Counted from the first letter of the stretch, positions 32,150 to 43,559 are shown. The stretch: DNA of 64,000 bases from Dryocosmus kuriphilus (GCA_038277395.1 CM076193.1:74728252-74792251), one strand, 5' to 3'. The notes: generated by a model from the letters alone, not told the origin. Numbers and translations: made by a program.

Positions 32150-32817
32150 TCTCTTATATATAATAGTCGTGAGAGACTGAAGGAGAATTTTCTGAAAAGA
32201 TGTAAAATATTTTTGGTTTTATACATTTTTATATGTAAATGTGAAAAGGAAAAGAATAAAATTTTTTTAAGGTTATAAACTAAATTTTAAATAGAGAAAA
32301 TTATAAATACCTTGAGGTTGCAAGTGTTATGTGGAATTAAAAAACATTTTAAGACTCACTTTTTGAGGTCATGAAAAATTTATATAAAATAGAGTATTAA
32401 AAAAGTATGAATTCAGAAATTAGAGATGGCATAGGTACAAAATACCATGCCATCCGATAAACGGAGCAAACACTGTAAAGATGGACGATGTACCGTAGCA
32501 ACAGATATGTGTCAGACAAAGAAAAGATAATGCGTCGGTAGAATTTGGAGGGAAATCTAAATTTTTAAGTACAAATCAGATATTATTTAAAATCATACTA
32601 TATGTAGGATTAAAAAATTATAGATTGGAGACTTTATTTAAGGAATTATTGCCCTCTTTCTTTATATACATCATTTCAACAAATAATCTTCTATGCAAGT
32701 TGGCTTCTTTATGTAAGACTTTAATGTTATCCCAATTGAGAGAAGAAGAATTTCCATCATGTTCTGAATGAATATGTTTTGCAATTTCTTTATGATTTTG
32801 GATACAGTGTCCAATGT
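32150..32817 (-). repeat. Left inverted arm: 3' end of the Penelope-like element
   Basis: Covers the 3' coding end and downstream region of the element (minus strand). It is the reverse complement of 36512 to about 37225, apart from a ~50-bp insert in the right arm near 37145-37195. Confidence 0.8.
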
Positions 32818-35635
32818 TTCTCAAGTGTTCATCTCTTCTAGTAAGGAGCGATCTTTTGGTTTGTCCAATATACTTCATGCCACAAGAGCAATCAAGTTTG
32901 TAAAGTACATTACAAAGGTCAAGTTTATTTATAGAATCTTTACCTAGTTTTATAATATGATCGAGTTTGGAATCAATTCTAAATATTGTATTAATGTTGT
33001 AATTAGAAAAAAGTCTACGAAATTGAAGTGAGATGTCTAAATAGAAATTGAAGGAAATAAAAGGTTTATTATTATCAAAATTAGTCATTTGATTTTGAGA
33101 AGAATTTAAATTATTGTTAATTTGGTAAAGTCTTTGTTTAATATATTTTTCAATAAACTGATCAGGCTAACTATTGTTAAGTGAGAATTTTTTTAACAAT
33201 TAGTAAGATCCCTGTTTGAACTATCTCTAATTATTTTTAAGTTTAGAAAACTAATGGAATTATTGTTTTCAATTTCATGAGCAAATTGAAGTCTCTCATG
33301 AAAACTATTAAAAAGTTGAAATTGTATATTGAATTTTATCTTTGGGAAGAATTAAAAACGTATCATCGACGTATCTGAATTAGGTATGAATCGAAAAATC
33401 TAGTTTATCAAAAATGTCTTTTTCTAAGTCTTGTAAAACCAAATCAGCCAAAGTTCCTGAAATGGGAGAGCCCATGGGGGTTCCGTGTTTTTGTTTGTAA
33501 AAGACATTATTATTGAATGGAAAATATGTGGAATTCATTAGAAGTGAGATTCCTTCTTTAAAATCGAATAATGGAATAATTGTGTATTTTTTAATGTGAT
33601 GCCGATTGTTATCAATACTTTTTAATACCAAGTTAAGAGGAATGTTAGTGGAAAGTGATGAGACGTCAAGGGATAAGAAAATGTGATTCTCCGGAATAAT
33701 AATATTATTAATAAAATCAAGAAACGAAATTGAATTTTTTACGAATGATTTTGGTTTTGGAATGAAATCAGAAAGAATTTTATTAATTGATTTCGCTAAA
33801 AATTAGGTGTGTGTTTATATATGGTACATCAGGTCTAAGAGGATAATTGATTTTATGAATTTTCGGTAGTCCATATATTCTCGCTAAATTGGTATTGGTA
33901 GTCGATAAAGTAGTCTTTTTGATATTTTCACCTAAATAGTTTTTAATTCTCCAATTATTTAAAAGTTTATAAGTGGAGTCTTGTAATTTTTTAAGAGGAT
34001 TGGATGGAATTTCTTCATAGGTATCAGAATCTTGGTGCATTTCATTCATTTTATTATATGTAATAATCTGATCTATTTAAGAATTACGGTGATATTTCCC
34101 TTATATGCATGTGTAGCCATAATGTCTTCGTTGTTATTAAAAAAATTTTTTTGTAATTTTTATATTTCAAGCAATTTCTCTGTTAATATAAGTTGTTCTT
34201 TTTCGAGATTTTAGATAGTTAGATGTAAGAGATAATATTTTATGTCTAAACTCATCTCTTGAAGATATATGAATTTTAGAAATGTTTACCTCCAAATCCA
34301 TTACAATTTCTAAAATTTGATGTTCTTTCTTAGTTATAGAACAAGAGCTAAACTTTTCGCCAAGGCGAATTATATCTGACACAGGTTCGTGAATAATCTT
34401 TTCTGATAGATTAATCAACCAAGGATCAGAAGAGGAATCTGTTTTATGTGTATTTATGGAAGTGGGTTGTGAGCTTAATAATTGTTTGAATTTTTTGTTT
34501 CATCTCTTTTCAGAGTTGCAATAGGGTCATCCTCAAAAAAAATTTTTTTGGCTTAAAGTTAATTTTTTTATAAATTTTGATTTGCAAAGAATTTAAATGT
34601 GAAATTGAAACCTAATTTTATTAACTCAATAATTTATAATAATTTATTAAATAGTGCCAAAACATCGACCGGATATGTCGATTTTTTAAACAGAATTTGT
34701 GGCGCTCTCACGACGTGAAACACGTGGTGTGACGTCAGTATCCCTGAAAGCGGCAGAAAATACATGTATCATTTTGATAAAAATAATCAAAATAATTAGC
34801 AGTAGGATCCAGGATCCAGCTTTATTCTCATGTAATTTTGTAGATCGTCCTGCAGCTGCAAATATAAAGTATTTATATAATATATTAGGTTTAAATTCTT
34901 TAAATAAGATATGCATAAGAGTCATTGCTAAACAGTTGTGTTTGGACTTTTAATTTTCGAGAAAAAAACTTTCAGTCAGCTAAGATATTTGTTTCCATTA
35001 ATTAATTCTGTCTCCACATTTTCAATTTATATTTCCAGAAATTATTATCGTTTGAGTTGCTTTATAAATCATCGCGGCCCAAATTTTGTAGAGATTTTAT
35101 GACTTAAGAACTTTTGATTTTTCCTCGGGCTTTTTTTAATCCTATCCTAAAATATGAATTATATCGAGTGGACATAATTCAAGGACACTTAAATAAGGCT
35201 TTCAAGCCATAACTGTCTTAATCTTATTGATTTCGTTGATATATCAGAATTATTGCAAAGTGAAAAAATGTCTACTTTTTAATATTTTTTATGTGTAAAC
35301 TGTAAAGCTACAAATTTAAATGTTCAGGCTATAATACAAATTCGCGATTTTAGGCAAAAAGTATTAAAATTCGATATTTTTCGCTTTGAAGTCATACTTT
35401 TAATTCTAAAAGGAGTACTTAACAGAGCGAAAATATATCTAATTCTACATTTATTAAGTGAAATCAGTAAAATGAGAAAAATGATAGGATTTGATGTTGA
35501 GGTTAGTGCTTGCATGTAACCGTTATATCTAACACCGCTGAATAGTAAGTAGGCAGTATTAACGATTGTAACTTGCATTTTATCAAAAAAGCATATTTAG
35601 TATTTTTTTAAAAAACAATAAAAGTATGTACTTAC

Positions 35636-35840
35636 GTTGAAATGATCTTCGCCACAATATACTGTTGTGGTTAAGGATGTTGTTGGGCACATGTCACGCC
35701 GATCACTTCTGTACCATTTTTTCCGTTCCTCACCTTTGGGTATACATATAAATATTTTGTCTGGATTCTTAACACTGGTGTTTTTACATTTATGCACAAA
35801 ACACAAACAATAGCACTTTCCTCTTTCATTTTTTTATGAA
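35636..35840 (-). pseudogene. THAP-type zinc finger, first exon
   Basis: Minus strand. The frame reads KCYCLCFVHKCKNTS, then PKGEERKKWYRSDRR and TVYCGEDHFN, and ends at a splice donor GTAAGT at 35635. The spacing of Cys, the Trp, and the terminal C-x-x-H-F block are those of a C2CH THAP DNA-binding domain. The second Cys of the usual C-C-E-D-H-F is Gly here, although the adjacent Cys remains. There is no ATG in frame; one lies a single base out of frame just upstream, which suggests a one-base deletion. No second exon was found. THAP domains occur both in host regulators and in transposon proteins; this one could be either. Confidence 0.65.
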
Positions 35841-35897
35841 AAAGCGTGAATCGCCCGGCTTGTTTACAAACTTTTGAAGGGTAGTGACATCACATCA

Positions 35898-35907
35898 AGA
35901 TGGCGGA
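35898..35907 (+). promoter_or_regulatory. AAGATGGCGG motif, YY1/Pho-like
   Basis: AAGATGGCGG, typical of YY1-family binding at start sites, lies between the diverging THAP exon (35840 leftward) and the small plus frame that uses the same ATG (35900). It suggests a bidirectional start region. The call is by motif only. Confidence 0.35.
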
Positions 35908-36511
35908 TTGGGTGCGTAGAAATAGGAATTTGAAATATGTAAAAAAATTTCTTTTTGAAACATATATTCGAAAACGAGTTTTTTTACATTATAATGGTAT
36001 TATTAATGATCTTAGAGCATATAGTTTCATATGCGAACATAAAAAAAAATTAGTGGATGACCCTATTATAAGAAGTAATATAGTTATGAAATGTATAAAT
36101 AAAAAGAGCAAAATCAACATTCGACATTAAGTTTTTGATTTTATTTGTAGAAAGTTCAAAATTTTGTTTGTAAAAAATTGAGATGGTTATAGATATCTTC
36201 AATTTCAGCTTTTCTAATTTGGAGTTTTAATCTATCAGTTAAGTTATTAAGTTTTTTTGAACAACTATGACTATACATGTTTAATTTCTTGATATTTTTG
36301 ATAATGTTGTTGATATTATTTGGAAAAAGGTCACAGCGACGACAGTTCATTAAGAATTTTTTTCTATTTGTAACAATTTTGATTTCTTTAGATATCTTTA
36401 ACAAACCTTTGATCTCAATCCATGTTTTTGTTCCAAATCTGCGATGAATATCTTGTAGATCCATGATGTAAGCAAAATTTAGTCCAAATGCAATAAATCA
36501 AAGAAGCGAGG

Positions 36512-37225
36512 ACATTGGACACTGTATCCAAAATCATAAAGAAATTGCAAAACATATTCAGAATATGATGGAAATTCTTCTTCTATCAATTGGGATAACA
36601 TTAAAGTCTTGCATAAAGAAGCCAACTTGCATAGAAGATTATTTGTTGAAATGATGTATATAAAGAAAGAGGGTAATAATTCCTTAAATAAAGTCTCCAT
36701 TCTACAATTTTTTAATCCTACATATAATATGATTTTAAATAATATCTGATTTGTACTTACAAATTTAGATTTCCCTCCAAATTCTACCGACGCATTATCT
36801 TTTCTTTGTCTGACACATATCTCTTGCTACGGTACATCGTCCATCTTTACAGTGTTTGCTCCGTCTATCGGGTGGCGCGGTATTTTGTACCTGTCATCTC
36901 TAATTTTTGAATTCATACTTTTTTAATACTCTATTTTATATAAATTTTTCATGACCTCAAAAACTGAAAGTCTTAAAATGTTTTCTAATTCCACATAACA
37001 CTTGCAACCTCAAGGTATTTATAATTTTCTCTGCTATTTAAATTTTGGTTTCTAACCTTAAAAAAATTTTATTATTTTCCTCTTCACATTTACATATAAA
37101 AATATATAAAACCAAAAATATTTTACATCTTTTCAGAAAAAACACTGTTAAAAGATGGAGAAGGAGAGTAAAACTCTATTTTAAATTTTTCAAAAAATTC
37201 TCCTTTAGTCACTCACGACTATATA
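36512..37225 (+). repeat. Right inverted arm: inverted 3' end of the Penelope-like element
   Basis: Plus-strand copy of the GIY-YIG C-terminal coding segment and downstream DNA, starting at ACATTGGACACTG, 48 bp beyond the start of the N-terminal module. The main copy and this fragment are therefore head to head. Confidence 0.8.
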
Positions 37226-37449
37226 TACACTTGGAAAAATGTTTCCATTTCGGAGTCTACAAATTTAGATTACATATACATTTTTATTCAAATCTAAAAA
37301 CTTCAATCTTTTTAACATGTAAATTACAATTTTTTCTACTACACACGTTTTGGCGAGTTGAGATTTTATATTTTACTTTTATTAATACTCTGTGAAACCT
37401 ACCATTCTGCCTTGATATATCATGAGTATTTTATACTATATTTAGATTT

Positions 37450-37505
37450 TATATTCGCCTGATGAGGTCGGATTTGTTCTGACGAAACGTTGCGTTCTCT
37501 ATCTT
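37450..37505 (+). ncRNA. Hammerhead-ribozyme-like core
   Basis: CTGATGA at 37459-37465 and GAAAC at 37484-37488 enclose a short stem-forming segment (GTC with GAC). ACG-TTG-CGT after the GAA can form the small stem III followed by T as the cleavage-site base. It lies downstream of the inverted Penelope arm on the same strand, where Penelope-like elements are known to carry hammerhead motifs. Stem I pairing is weak in this copy, so activity is doubtful. Confidence 0.5.
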
Positions 37506-38211
37506 CAAAAATGTGTGTTTTTTGATTAATTAAAAAATTGTCTGGAAGAGTCGTCTTGCTTATTGTAATATAGCATTCCCGGACGTTAAATGACATACTG
37601 AGGACATCACACTCTCTCCTCGCTTATTTGACATAATAAGAAATTTGAAACACGTCTGAGTGCAAGCATATGCGTTAGTGCGAGTGAGATACCTAGTATA
37701 TGGCGCATAAAAGCATCTCTTTCGCACATATAGCGGTAAGTGCGAAATGTGGAGTGCCCCTGAGACTGGAGTCAAATGAGAAACTTTTAATAGTATTCTT
37801 CAGCGTAAACAATGTTTGTAAACTTGAAATTTGTTATGTAATATAACTAATAATTGATAATTATTATGATAATTTTTTTGAGTTGATGTAATAAAAAAAA
37901 ATGTAGACACCTGATTTACTAACCACCACATCATCATTCTTCTTTAAGTTCCCGGAAATCCTCATTTTTCTCTTTTCTTTTTGACTTGTTTTTGGTAATT
38001 TCTACTTCAACTATTTTTTAACCCGCTTGGCATATCAGCCCCTCACACAAGTTTATTTATTCAGATGTTGTTGAGGAATACTTTTGTAAATTTTATATAT
38101 AATGTGCTTAACGTCCAAGAATACTAATTTGAAAATAGAAGAATAAATGACTAGTTTAGACTGTCTTTTGTGAATGTATTCTTTAAAATGCTTTTTTTTT
38201 TTAAATTACAG
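37506..38211. other. Spacer, then intron ahead of the Nap1-like exon
   Basis: No gene recognised. The last ~30 bases (T-rich tract then AAATTACAG) form a plausible polypyrimidine tract and 3' splice site. Confidence 0.45.
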
Positions 38212-38333
38212 TACCAGATGATCCAGAGGCAGACTTGGATGATGATACTCAGGCTTTGGTAACCAGTGATTTTGAAGTTGGACACTACATTAGAGAACGC
38301 ATTGTTCCAAGAGCTGTTCTATATATTACACAG
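38212..38333 (+). pseudogene. Nap1-like exon (nucleosome assembly protein)
   Basis: A 122-bp exon bounded by ACAG and GTAAAT, open in the phase carrying the segment ADLDDDTQALVTSDFEVGHY and then IRERIVPRAVLY. This is the conserved NAP/SET segment immediately before the acidic tail in nucleosome assembly protein 1 (histone H2A-H2B chaperone). The usual sequence after VLY is F-T-G; here it is I-T-Q at the donor, a small change at the exon edge. No upstream or downstream Nap1 exon is visible within several kilobases. It is either an isolated duplicated exon or one exon of a gene with long introns whose neighbours lie outside the window. Recognition of the domain is firm; functional status is not. 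Confidence 0.6.
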
Positions 38334-38978
38334 GTAAATATAATTCTTTTGTATTTGTAAATTTTCTTGAGTTATGGATTTCGTCAGATTTCACTTAATA
38401 GCAATTCAATGTACTGAAATGCGGTAGAATTCACTTCAATTAATTGTCAAGGGCATGTCAATTATTTTTTTTTATAAGTAACTATGTAGCACGCACCAGT
38501 ATTAAGTAAGATTTTCCCTAATCCCATGCATTAATTTTTTTGCTGAAAGCAGGTTTTCAAAGAAAGAGGAAAAAACCTTCAGTCTAGTGAAAAATCATTT
38601 TTTTGTAAAACTTGCACGAAATCTTCGATTTTCGACGCCTGTAAACTGCCGAGAAAACTTGATGGTCCGTCTACTCCATGCTAAAAACAATATTAGTATA
38701 AAAAAATGTGCAAATCTCACTGCTATGTTGAAGAATAATTCTTTGGATACGAGGCTAAAAATTACAAAATTTTCACTTCAGTCGAAATCAAAACGTTTTG
38801 CAACGATGCTTCAGATGCCAAATGGTTGACATACATGTACATATAGATGTACATGTACATCCTATATGATAAAATAAGGATGAATACATACATTCATTCA
38901 TACATACATACATACATACATACATACATACATACAATAATTTGAGGTTATGTACAATATAATTTGTTATGTTGCTCT
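38334..38978. other. Spacer with a CATA microsatellite
   Basis: A perfect (CATA)n tract occupies about 38896-38936, preceded by palindromic ACATGTACAT sequence near 38832-38860. The 80-residue plus frame at 38587-38829 shows no family motif. Confidence 0.45.
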
Positions 38979-39440
38979 CAGGTTCCCACGATTCGTAGCA
39001 TTATTGGCGGAGTCAGGAAGGGAGAACCCATGTCAGTGTTTTCAAATGATTTTTAGCTTTTAATTGAAGTTCCGGAAACAAAAACCTGTGCTAGGCGATC
39101 ATTCACGTTGAAAGGTACCGTCTACGATATTATCATGAAATACGTTGATCTGCAACCAAAAAACGTCAAAACTTATCGCTTTTTTAAGAGATATCAAAAC
39201 GGAAGATGCACACACCAAGTAATTGGTACAAACCAGTTTGGTGTTTACGCCAAAGAAAATCGCTGAGTTTTTTTAATTTGCCTGTCGCCGATAAATACAC
39301 GGATCATGGTTTCCGGAGGACATCGGAAATATTCCTTGCCGATGCTGGAGCTGATCTGCGAATGATCAAGCAGCATGAATCATGGAAGTCTGTGACGTGC
39401 ACCTTTTTCTCTCGTGGTAAAATTGAGAAAATAGTGTGGC
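38979..39440 (+). pseudogene. Tyrosine recombinase remnant, Crypton-like
   Basis: Plus strand, preceded by a possible 3' splice site CTCTCAG at 38980. The frame reads LIEVPETKTC, KYVDLQPKNVKTYRFF, YQNGRCTHQVIGTNQFG, then shifts one base and continues YTDHGFRRTSEIFLADAGAD and IKQHESWKS. HGFRRTS with a downstream H-x-x-W corresponds to box II of tyrosine recombinases (H-x-x-R, then H/W). The final nucleophilic Tyr region is absent or mutated: the frame continues in unrelated sequence after WKSVT. One stop (TAG) lies near 39054. Many arthropod genomes carry intact relatives of this protein; I place it nearest to Cryptons on motif grounds only. Confidence 0.7.
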
Positions 39441-39477
39441 CAACCAAGATCACGCACAAAGCAATCCGATAAATAAT

Positions 39478-39622
39478 TAAACTAAAAATCTCAATAAGGC
39501 CTAAAACTGCAAAACACCAAAAACTCAATAAACCTAAAACGCCAAAACTCCACAAAATCTAAAACTTCAAAACACCAAAGCTCAATAAAATCTAAAACTC
39601 CAAAACATCAAAACTCAATAAC
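39478..39622. repeat. Degenerate ~37-bp tandem repeats
   Basis: Four irregular copies built from CTCAATAA, CTAAAACT and CAAAACACCAAAA-type blocks. Confidence 0.65.
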
Positions 39623-40062
39623 CACGGGCGCCAGTCCTTTCTTGGGATACTAGATATAAAACTCCAAAATACATAATTTATTCGGATTACCAACTTTACC
39701 GCCTAGTTCAGCCTCCGAATTATTTAGATTACGTTAGAGGGGATGGGTTAAACACCATTTAATAAAGCTCAATGTGTTTCTTTCTATAAAACTTATAAAG
39801 TGACATTTATTCATAAAAGATTTCAGTGATTTTTATCAGTAATTTTAGACAGACTTCGGTATAAAATCAACAAACTAACATAAATATCAGTGCAAAATGA
39901 GTACAGGCCTCAATTAGAAGTTAATAAATTCCATTTAAAGTCACAATACTCGATACAAAATTAATATAGTAATATGAATCTCAATACAAAGTCAACAAAT
40001 TAATGTAAATCTCAAACATTTACGCAATAGAAGGGAATGAGGTTAGAATTAGCGGGGAAAAC
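39623..40062. other. Spacer without recognised features
   Basis: AT-rich non-coding sequence. No gene or repeat recognised. Confidence 0.35.
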
Positions 40063-40350
40063 ATGGTTCGATAAAGTTAAAAAAGGGGCTCAATTCTTCG
40101 ATGGAAAACATGATTCGGTAAAGTTAAAATGGGTCTCAATTCGGTAAAAATATTAATACGGTAAAAGAAAATACACATTGATAAGGGACATAATTAAATA
40201 TCATTAAAATGGTGTCAGACTCGTGAGATGATGCATCAGTGACAAGAAAATGTTAAGACAAAGGGCCGCGTCGATGGAAAACATGGTTCGATAAAGTTAA
40301 AATGGGGTTCAATTCGGTAAAAATATTAATACGGTAAAAGAAAAGTAGGA
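40063..40350. repeat. Two-copy direct repeat
   Basis: GGTTCGATAAAGTTAAAA with following CTCAATTC or TTCAATTC recurs near 40065 and 40284. TTCGGTAAAAATATTAATAC followed by GGTAAAAG recurs near 40140 and 40313. Confidence 0.6.
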
Positions 40351-42534
40351 ATTTCGATAAAAGGGGACTGCAAAAGATTTACAATAACTGGAAACGGGGG
40401 CATATTCTTAATTGATGCATAAAGGGGACACGTGGTCGGTATGTAGGGTTCACGGGTCGAGGTCTAAGAAAGGAAGCTACTTCGGTAAATGGCGATGAAA
40501 TCTCACATAAATAAAAGTCAAAAAACTGGACCCTTCGACATTCCATAGTCATACCTTGACTTCTTTGGACGATATGCCGGGAAGGAACGCAGAGTTGCTT
40601 CTTCGAGGAGGTGCCGGGAAACGAAAGCCGGAAAATCGCTAGGTCTCGACACGTCGGGTGCACAAGTTAAAAGAGAGCGATTTTGTCGATTTTGGCCCTA
40701 AACTGGACGGCGAAAAGGAAATTAGGGTCGATATGGAGGGGGAGTCTGAATGCGTTAAAGAGAGAGAGAGAGAGAGAGAGAGCCTGCGTTTAATAATCCG
40801 CGCTCTTCATTTGTCTACCTCGTTGTCTGTCCTTCTCTTCGCGGAGTCTTCCTTCCTGTGCTGTCCTACTTCAACGTCCCAGAATTCGAGTCCTTTCCTT
40901 GTTTCTCGGAGAGGAGTGCCCGTCACGGGAATCGGAGGCAGAGGGGGTGGCTGGATCCCTTTAAATTGTATTCGGAAGCGGAAGTCCTAGCTTCGCACGG
41001 CAGGTGTTGCTTTAGGACCTCGAGATCAATAAAAAGCTCGACAGACAAAATCGTTCTACCCTAATATTTAGAGAGAACTACCAAATCAAATCATTCGACT
41101 CTGTTCTGTAGAGAGAAATATACCAAACAAAATGATTGCAGGCTTACCTATCCTCACCGGAAATTAGGTCTTAGATGGTAACCACTGCTTGATAAATATA
41201 TATGCCCTCAACAGGAACAAGCCTTGTTTCTTGGACCGCATAAATATCACCTTCCTTCTGCTTCAACTGCAACGTCACCTGGTATCTTAGAAGTTGGAAG
41301 TAACGAAACAATAGCTCAAAAATGGATAAGCCGGAAGGAAGAGCTAGGTGAAGGTCGCCTGAAAGCAGAAGCCTCGCCGAGTGGGAGGTGTATAAAATAC
41401 GAAGTTTGTGATGTGCAATGAAATTGCAACATCACAAGTCAAACAAAGTCGCTGAAGGTTACGTTAAAAACTCGCTGCAAAATTAGAAGAATATTACTCA
41501 GTGTATAACGAGTGGTATAAAATTGAATCAGCCTTCTTTGAATTAAAGTTCTGAAGGTTCTGAATTTGAGGTATCACCAGAGAAACGAAGCAAAATTGAA
41601 GAGGAAGAAAACCTTAGTGCAACAACGTCCAAAAACTCCGGGGCTGCTAGAATCAGGAGAATTTGGGATTATTGGTGAAAGTCACAACTCCAGGAAAAAA
41701 AATATTCAATTCAAGTGACTAATTGCTAAGTCACCATGCTGTTCGGGACAGATCATTGAAGACTCGACGTTTTCACACCGAGCTTCTTCGAAAATAAAGT
41801 AAATATGATAAAACATACAAAGTTGTATAAAAGATACAACACCTATATCGGCAATAAAATTTTGAGATATTTAACTAAATTTCAGGGTGCCCACTTTCTG
41901 GAAAAACAGGGAAAACGCAGGGATTTTTTTATGAGGATGTCACAGGGAAAACACAGGGAAAATCGACAACTGTTGCGCTTAGATTTGTTTGTTAGCTCCA
42001 TCTTGAGCCCAGAGCAATAATTTTCAGAACTTAAGTAAGCTCCGAGCCCTTGGTTTAAAGAGAACGAATTATGTTCTTAATTCTTGCAGAATAAAGTGCT
42101 TATATACTCTTGCATTGTTGCCTCCTGCGAGGCGCCCGTTGGTGATGTGTGTTAGGGTGGGACGATTGTCCGTTTTTTTCGACGGCGGAATTCTAATAGT
42201 ACGGAAAAGTTGGCCTACCATACCAGTAGTTCGTGTGCAAAACTTCATTCCGATCGGACAATATCTTGTGTTCGATACCTGGGCTTGAAATTTCGAAATT
42301 AAGACTAAAATCGTAAAAATACCGGTATACAGTCAAAACTACAAATCTGATGACTAGAATGTTTAAGCAAAATATGTTCATAATTTAATTGCCTATCGAA
42401 ATGATATAAGGTTTTATGAAGGTAGGACTACCTGTTTTCAAGATGTGATCGCTGAAGCGCCGCGCCGCAGCGCAAGGTGAAAAGCTTCCGTCGAGTGCCG
42501 CTTTCTCTGACTGCCGCAACAATGGTCTGGACAG
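40351..42534. other. 2.2 kb without a recognisable gene
   Basis: Includes an (AG)n microsatellite at about 40761-40782 and small open frames (40379-40663 minus, 40658-40990 plus, 41224-41421 plus) with no motif I recognise. CAGGGAAAACGCAGGGA-type phrases near 41908-41960 hint at an old element end but no partner was found. Confidence 0.4.
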
Positions 42535-42840
42535 TAGGGCATTCCTTATTTTACGTTTTTCGGAAATGTTATGGTTTCGTATCGATAAAATGACCCTTCG
42601 GGTGAGAAAAAAAATATGGCGCAAGCTTTTTACTGTCAGTTAATATTTAGGGGTGGCGCAAGGGGCCTTAATGCAATGATTCAAATATTTATGGATTTTG
42701 ATGAAACAAAAGATATTTTCAACGGAAAAGACTATTTTACGACCCTTTTAGGGCGAAAATTTTCTTAGTTTTTCACTAAGTTTAATACTTTTTGAGTTCT
42801 ACGCTATACGCAACAGCTGCCATGCGCCTCGTAGCTCGGC
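42535..42840 (+). repeat. Left TIR of the outer transposon
   Basis: Matches 54426-54135 in reverse complement with scattered differences. It ends at the CGCCTCGTAG block. Confidence 0.8.
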
Positions 42841-42848
42841 CGCCACGG

Positions 42849-42960
42849 TAGGGCATTCCTTATTTCTCGTTTTACCACAATGTTATGGTTTCATATCGAT
42901 AAAATGACCCTTTAAGTGAGAACACATATATTCCAAGCGTTTTAGTGTGATTTAATATTC
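42849..42960 (+). repeat. Second, partial copy of the left terminus
   Basis: Repeats TAGGGCATTCCTTATTT, then ATGTTATGGTTTCATATCGA and AAAATGACCC, in the same orientation, just inside the first left TIR. Confidence 0.7.
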
Positions 42961-43216
42961 TCATGCATGCTGTGACAGGTTTGAACCTGCATCGTTCTCA
43001 ACGCGGTGACCGCTGTGTGCTGGTGGAAAAGTGGACGGGCAAAAAAGACAGACAAATCTTGACTATTATTGTTTACGTTGCTCAGGTCATGCATGCTATA
43101 ACTTGAAAGTTTTATATAGTCCTATACGTCGTTTTGTTTAAATTTGCCACCTGTTACAAAGATGCGAGTACATTAAGTTGATCTCAGAACTTTTCATAAG
43201 TGAGCAAGATTTGACA

Positions 43217-43285
43217 ATGGGTACAAAGCGCAGAAGCGGCGCAGTGATTGAGCTAGTCGGTACGGAGAGTGAAAGTGTAGAAGGT
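43217..43285 (+). pseudogene. Outer transposon protein, N-terminal exon part
   Basis: ATG at 43217 opens MGTKRRSGAVIELVG and continues to the CACTA insertion at 43286. Deleting CACTA and one GT copy joins it in frame to 51486 onward, which supports that this is the start of the interrupted gene. Confidence 0.65.
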
Positions 43286-43475
43286 CCCTTGTGGAAAACC
43301 ACTAAGGACCACTATAAAAAAACCCACTATAGACCACTACCCCTGTAGTGATTTCGCGGGTAGTGGCCTATAATGGGGTAGTGGTCTGTAGTGCTGTAGT
43401 GGTCTATAGTACTGTAGTGGTCTATAATACTATAGTGGTCTGTAGTGCTGTAGTGATCTGCAGTAGTTAAGGAAT
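43286..43475 (+). repeat. Left terminal and subterminal repeats of CACTA
   Basis: After the terminal CCCTTGTGGAAAACCACT come about eight copies or near copies of GTAGTGGTC or its complement GACCACTAC, spaced roughly 20 bp, including a phased block GTAGTGGTCTRTAGTRCT. Confidence 0.85.
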
Positions 43476-43559
43476 ATATTGTGGTTTGCACAGCGGTGAA
43501 GTGGAATAAAAATAATCACTCCGAAACCCTTTTGATCCAGGTTTTATTAACTAAACTTA

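Larger units (their letters stand above)
34530..36140. other. Foreign DNA inside the Penelope-like element
   Basis: About 1.6 kb separating the N-terminal module from the RT region. It contains the THAP exon, the ATGGCGG motif and a small plus frame at 35900-36130 of unknown function. I could not find clean terminal repeats or a duplication, so it may be a second insertion or the original locus. Confidence 0.5.
32618..36464 (-). pseudogene. Penelope-like element ORF (RT and GIY-YIG), interrupted
   Basis: Minus strand, in order. The N-terminal module is at 36464-36156 (IHRRFGTKTWIEI, KKFLMNCRRC). A gap of about 1.65 kb is filled by unrelated DNA with a THAP exon. Reading resumes near 34520 (PWLINLSEK, RLGEKFSSC). 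RT follows: ARIYGLPKIHK at about 33900, the first Asp in LSLDVSSLSTNIP at about 33680, KQKHGTPMGSPISGTLADL at about 33480, and the active-site FRYVDD at about 33375, preceded by a stop. At the end is a GIY-YIG endonuclease (33088-32618) with VLYKLDCSCGMKYIGQTKR. Such elements prime reverse transcription at a nicked target. At least four frameshifts or stops. Identification rests on the RT plus GIY-YIG pairing, which is diagnostic for this class. Confidence 0.88.

Noticed and set aside
38587..38829. 80-residue basic plus-strand frame
   Set aside because: No motif, no splice context, and ordinary length for chance in AT-rich DNA of this size.
42965..43020. tRNA-like fragment on the minus strand (GGTTCAAACC, B-box-like)
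   Set aside because: The T loop is one base short and no acceptor or anticodon stem could be formed.
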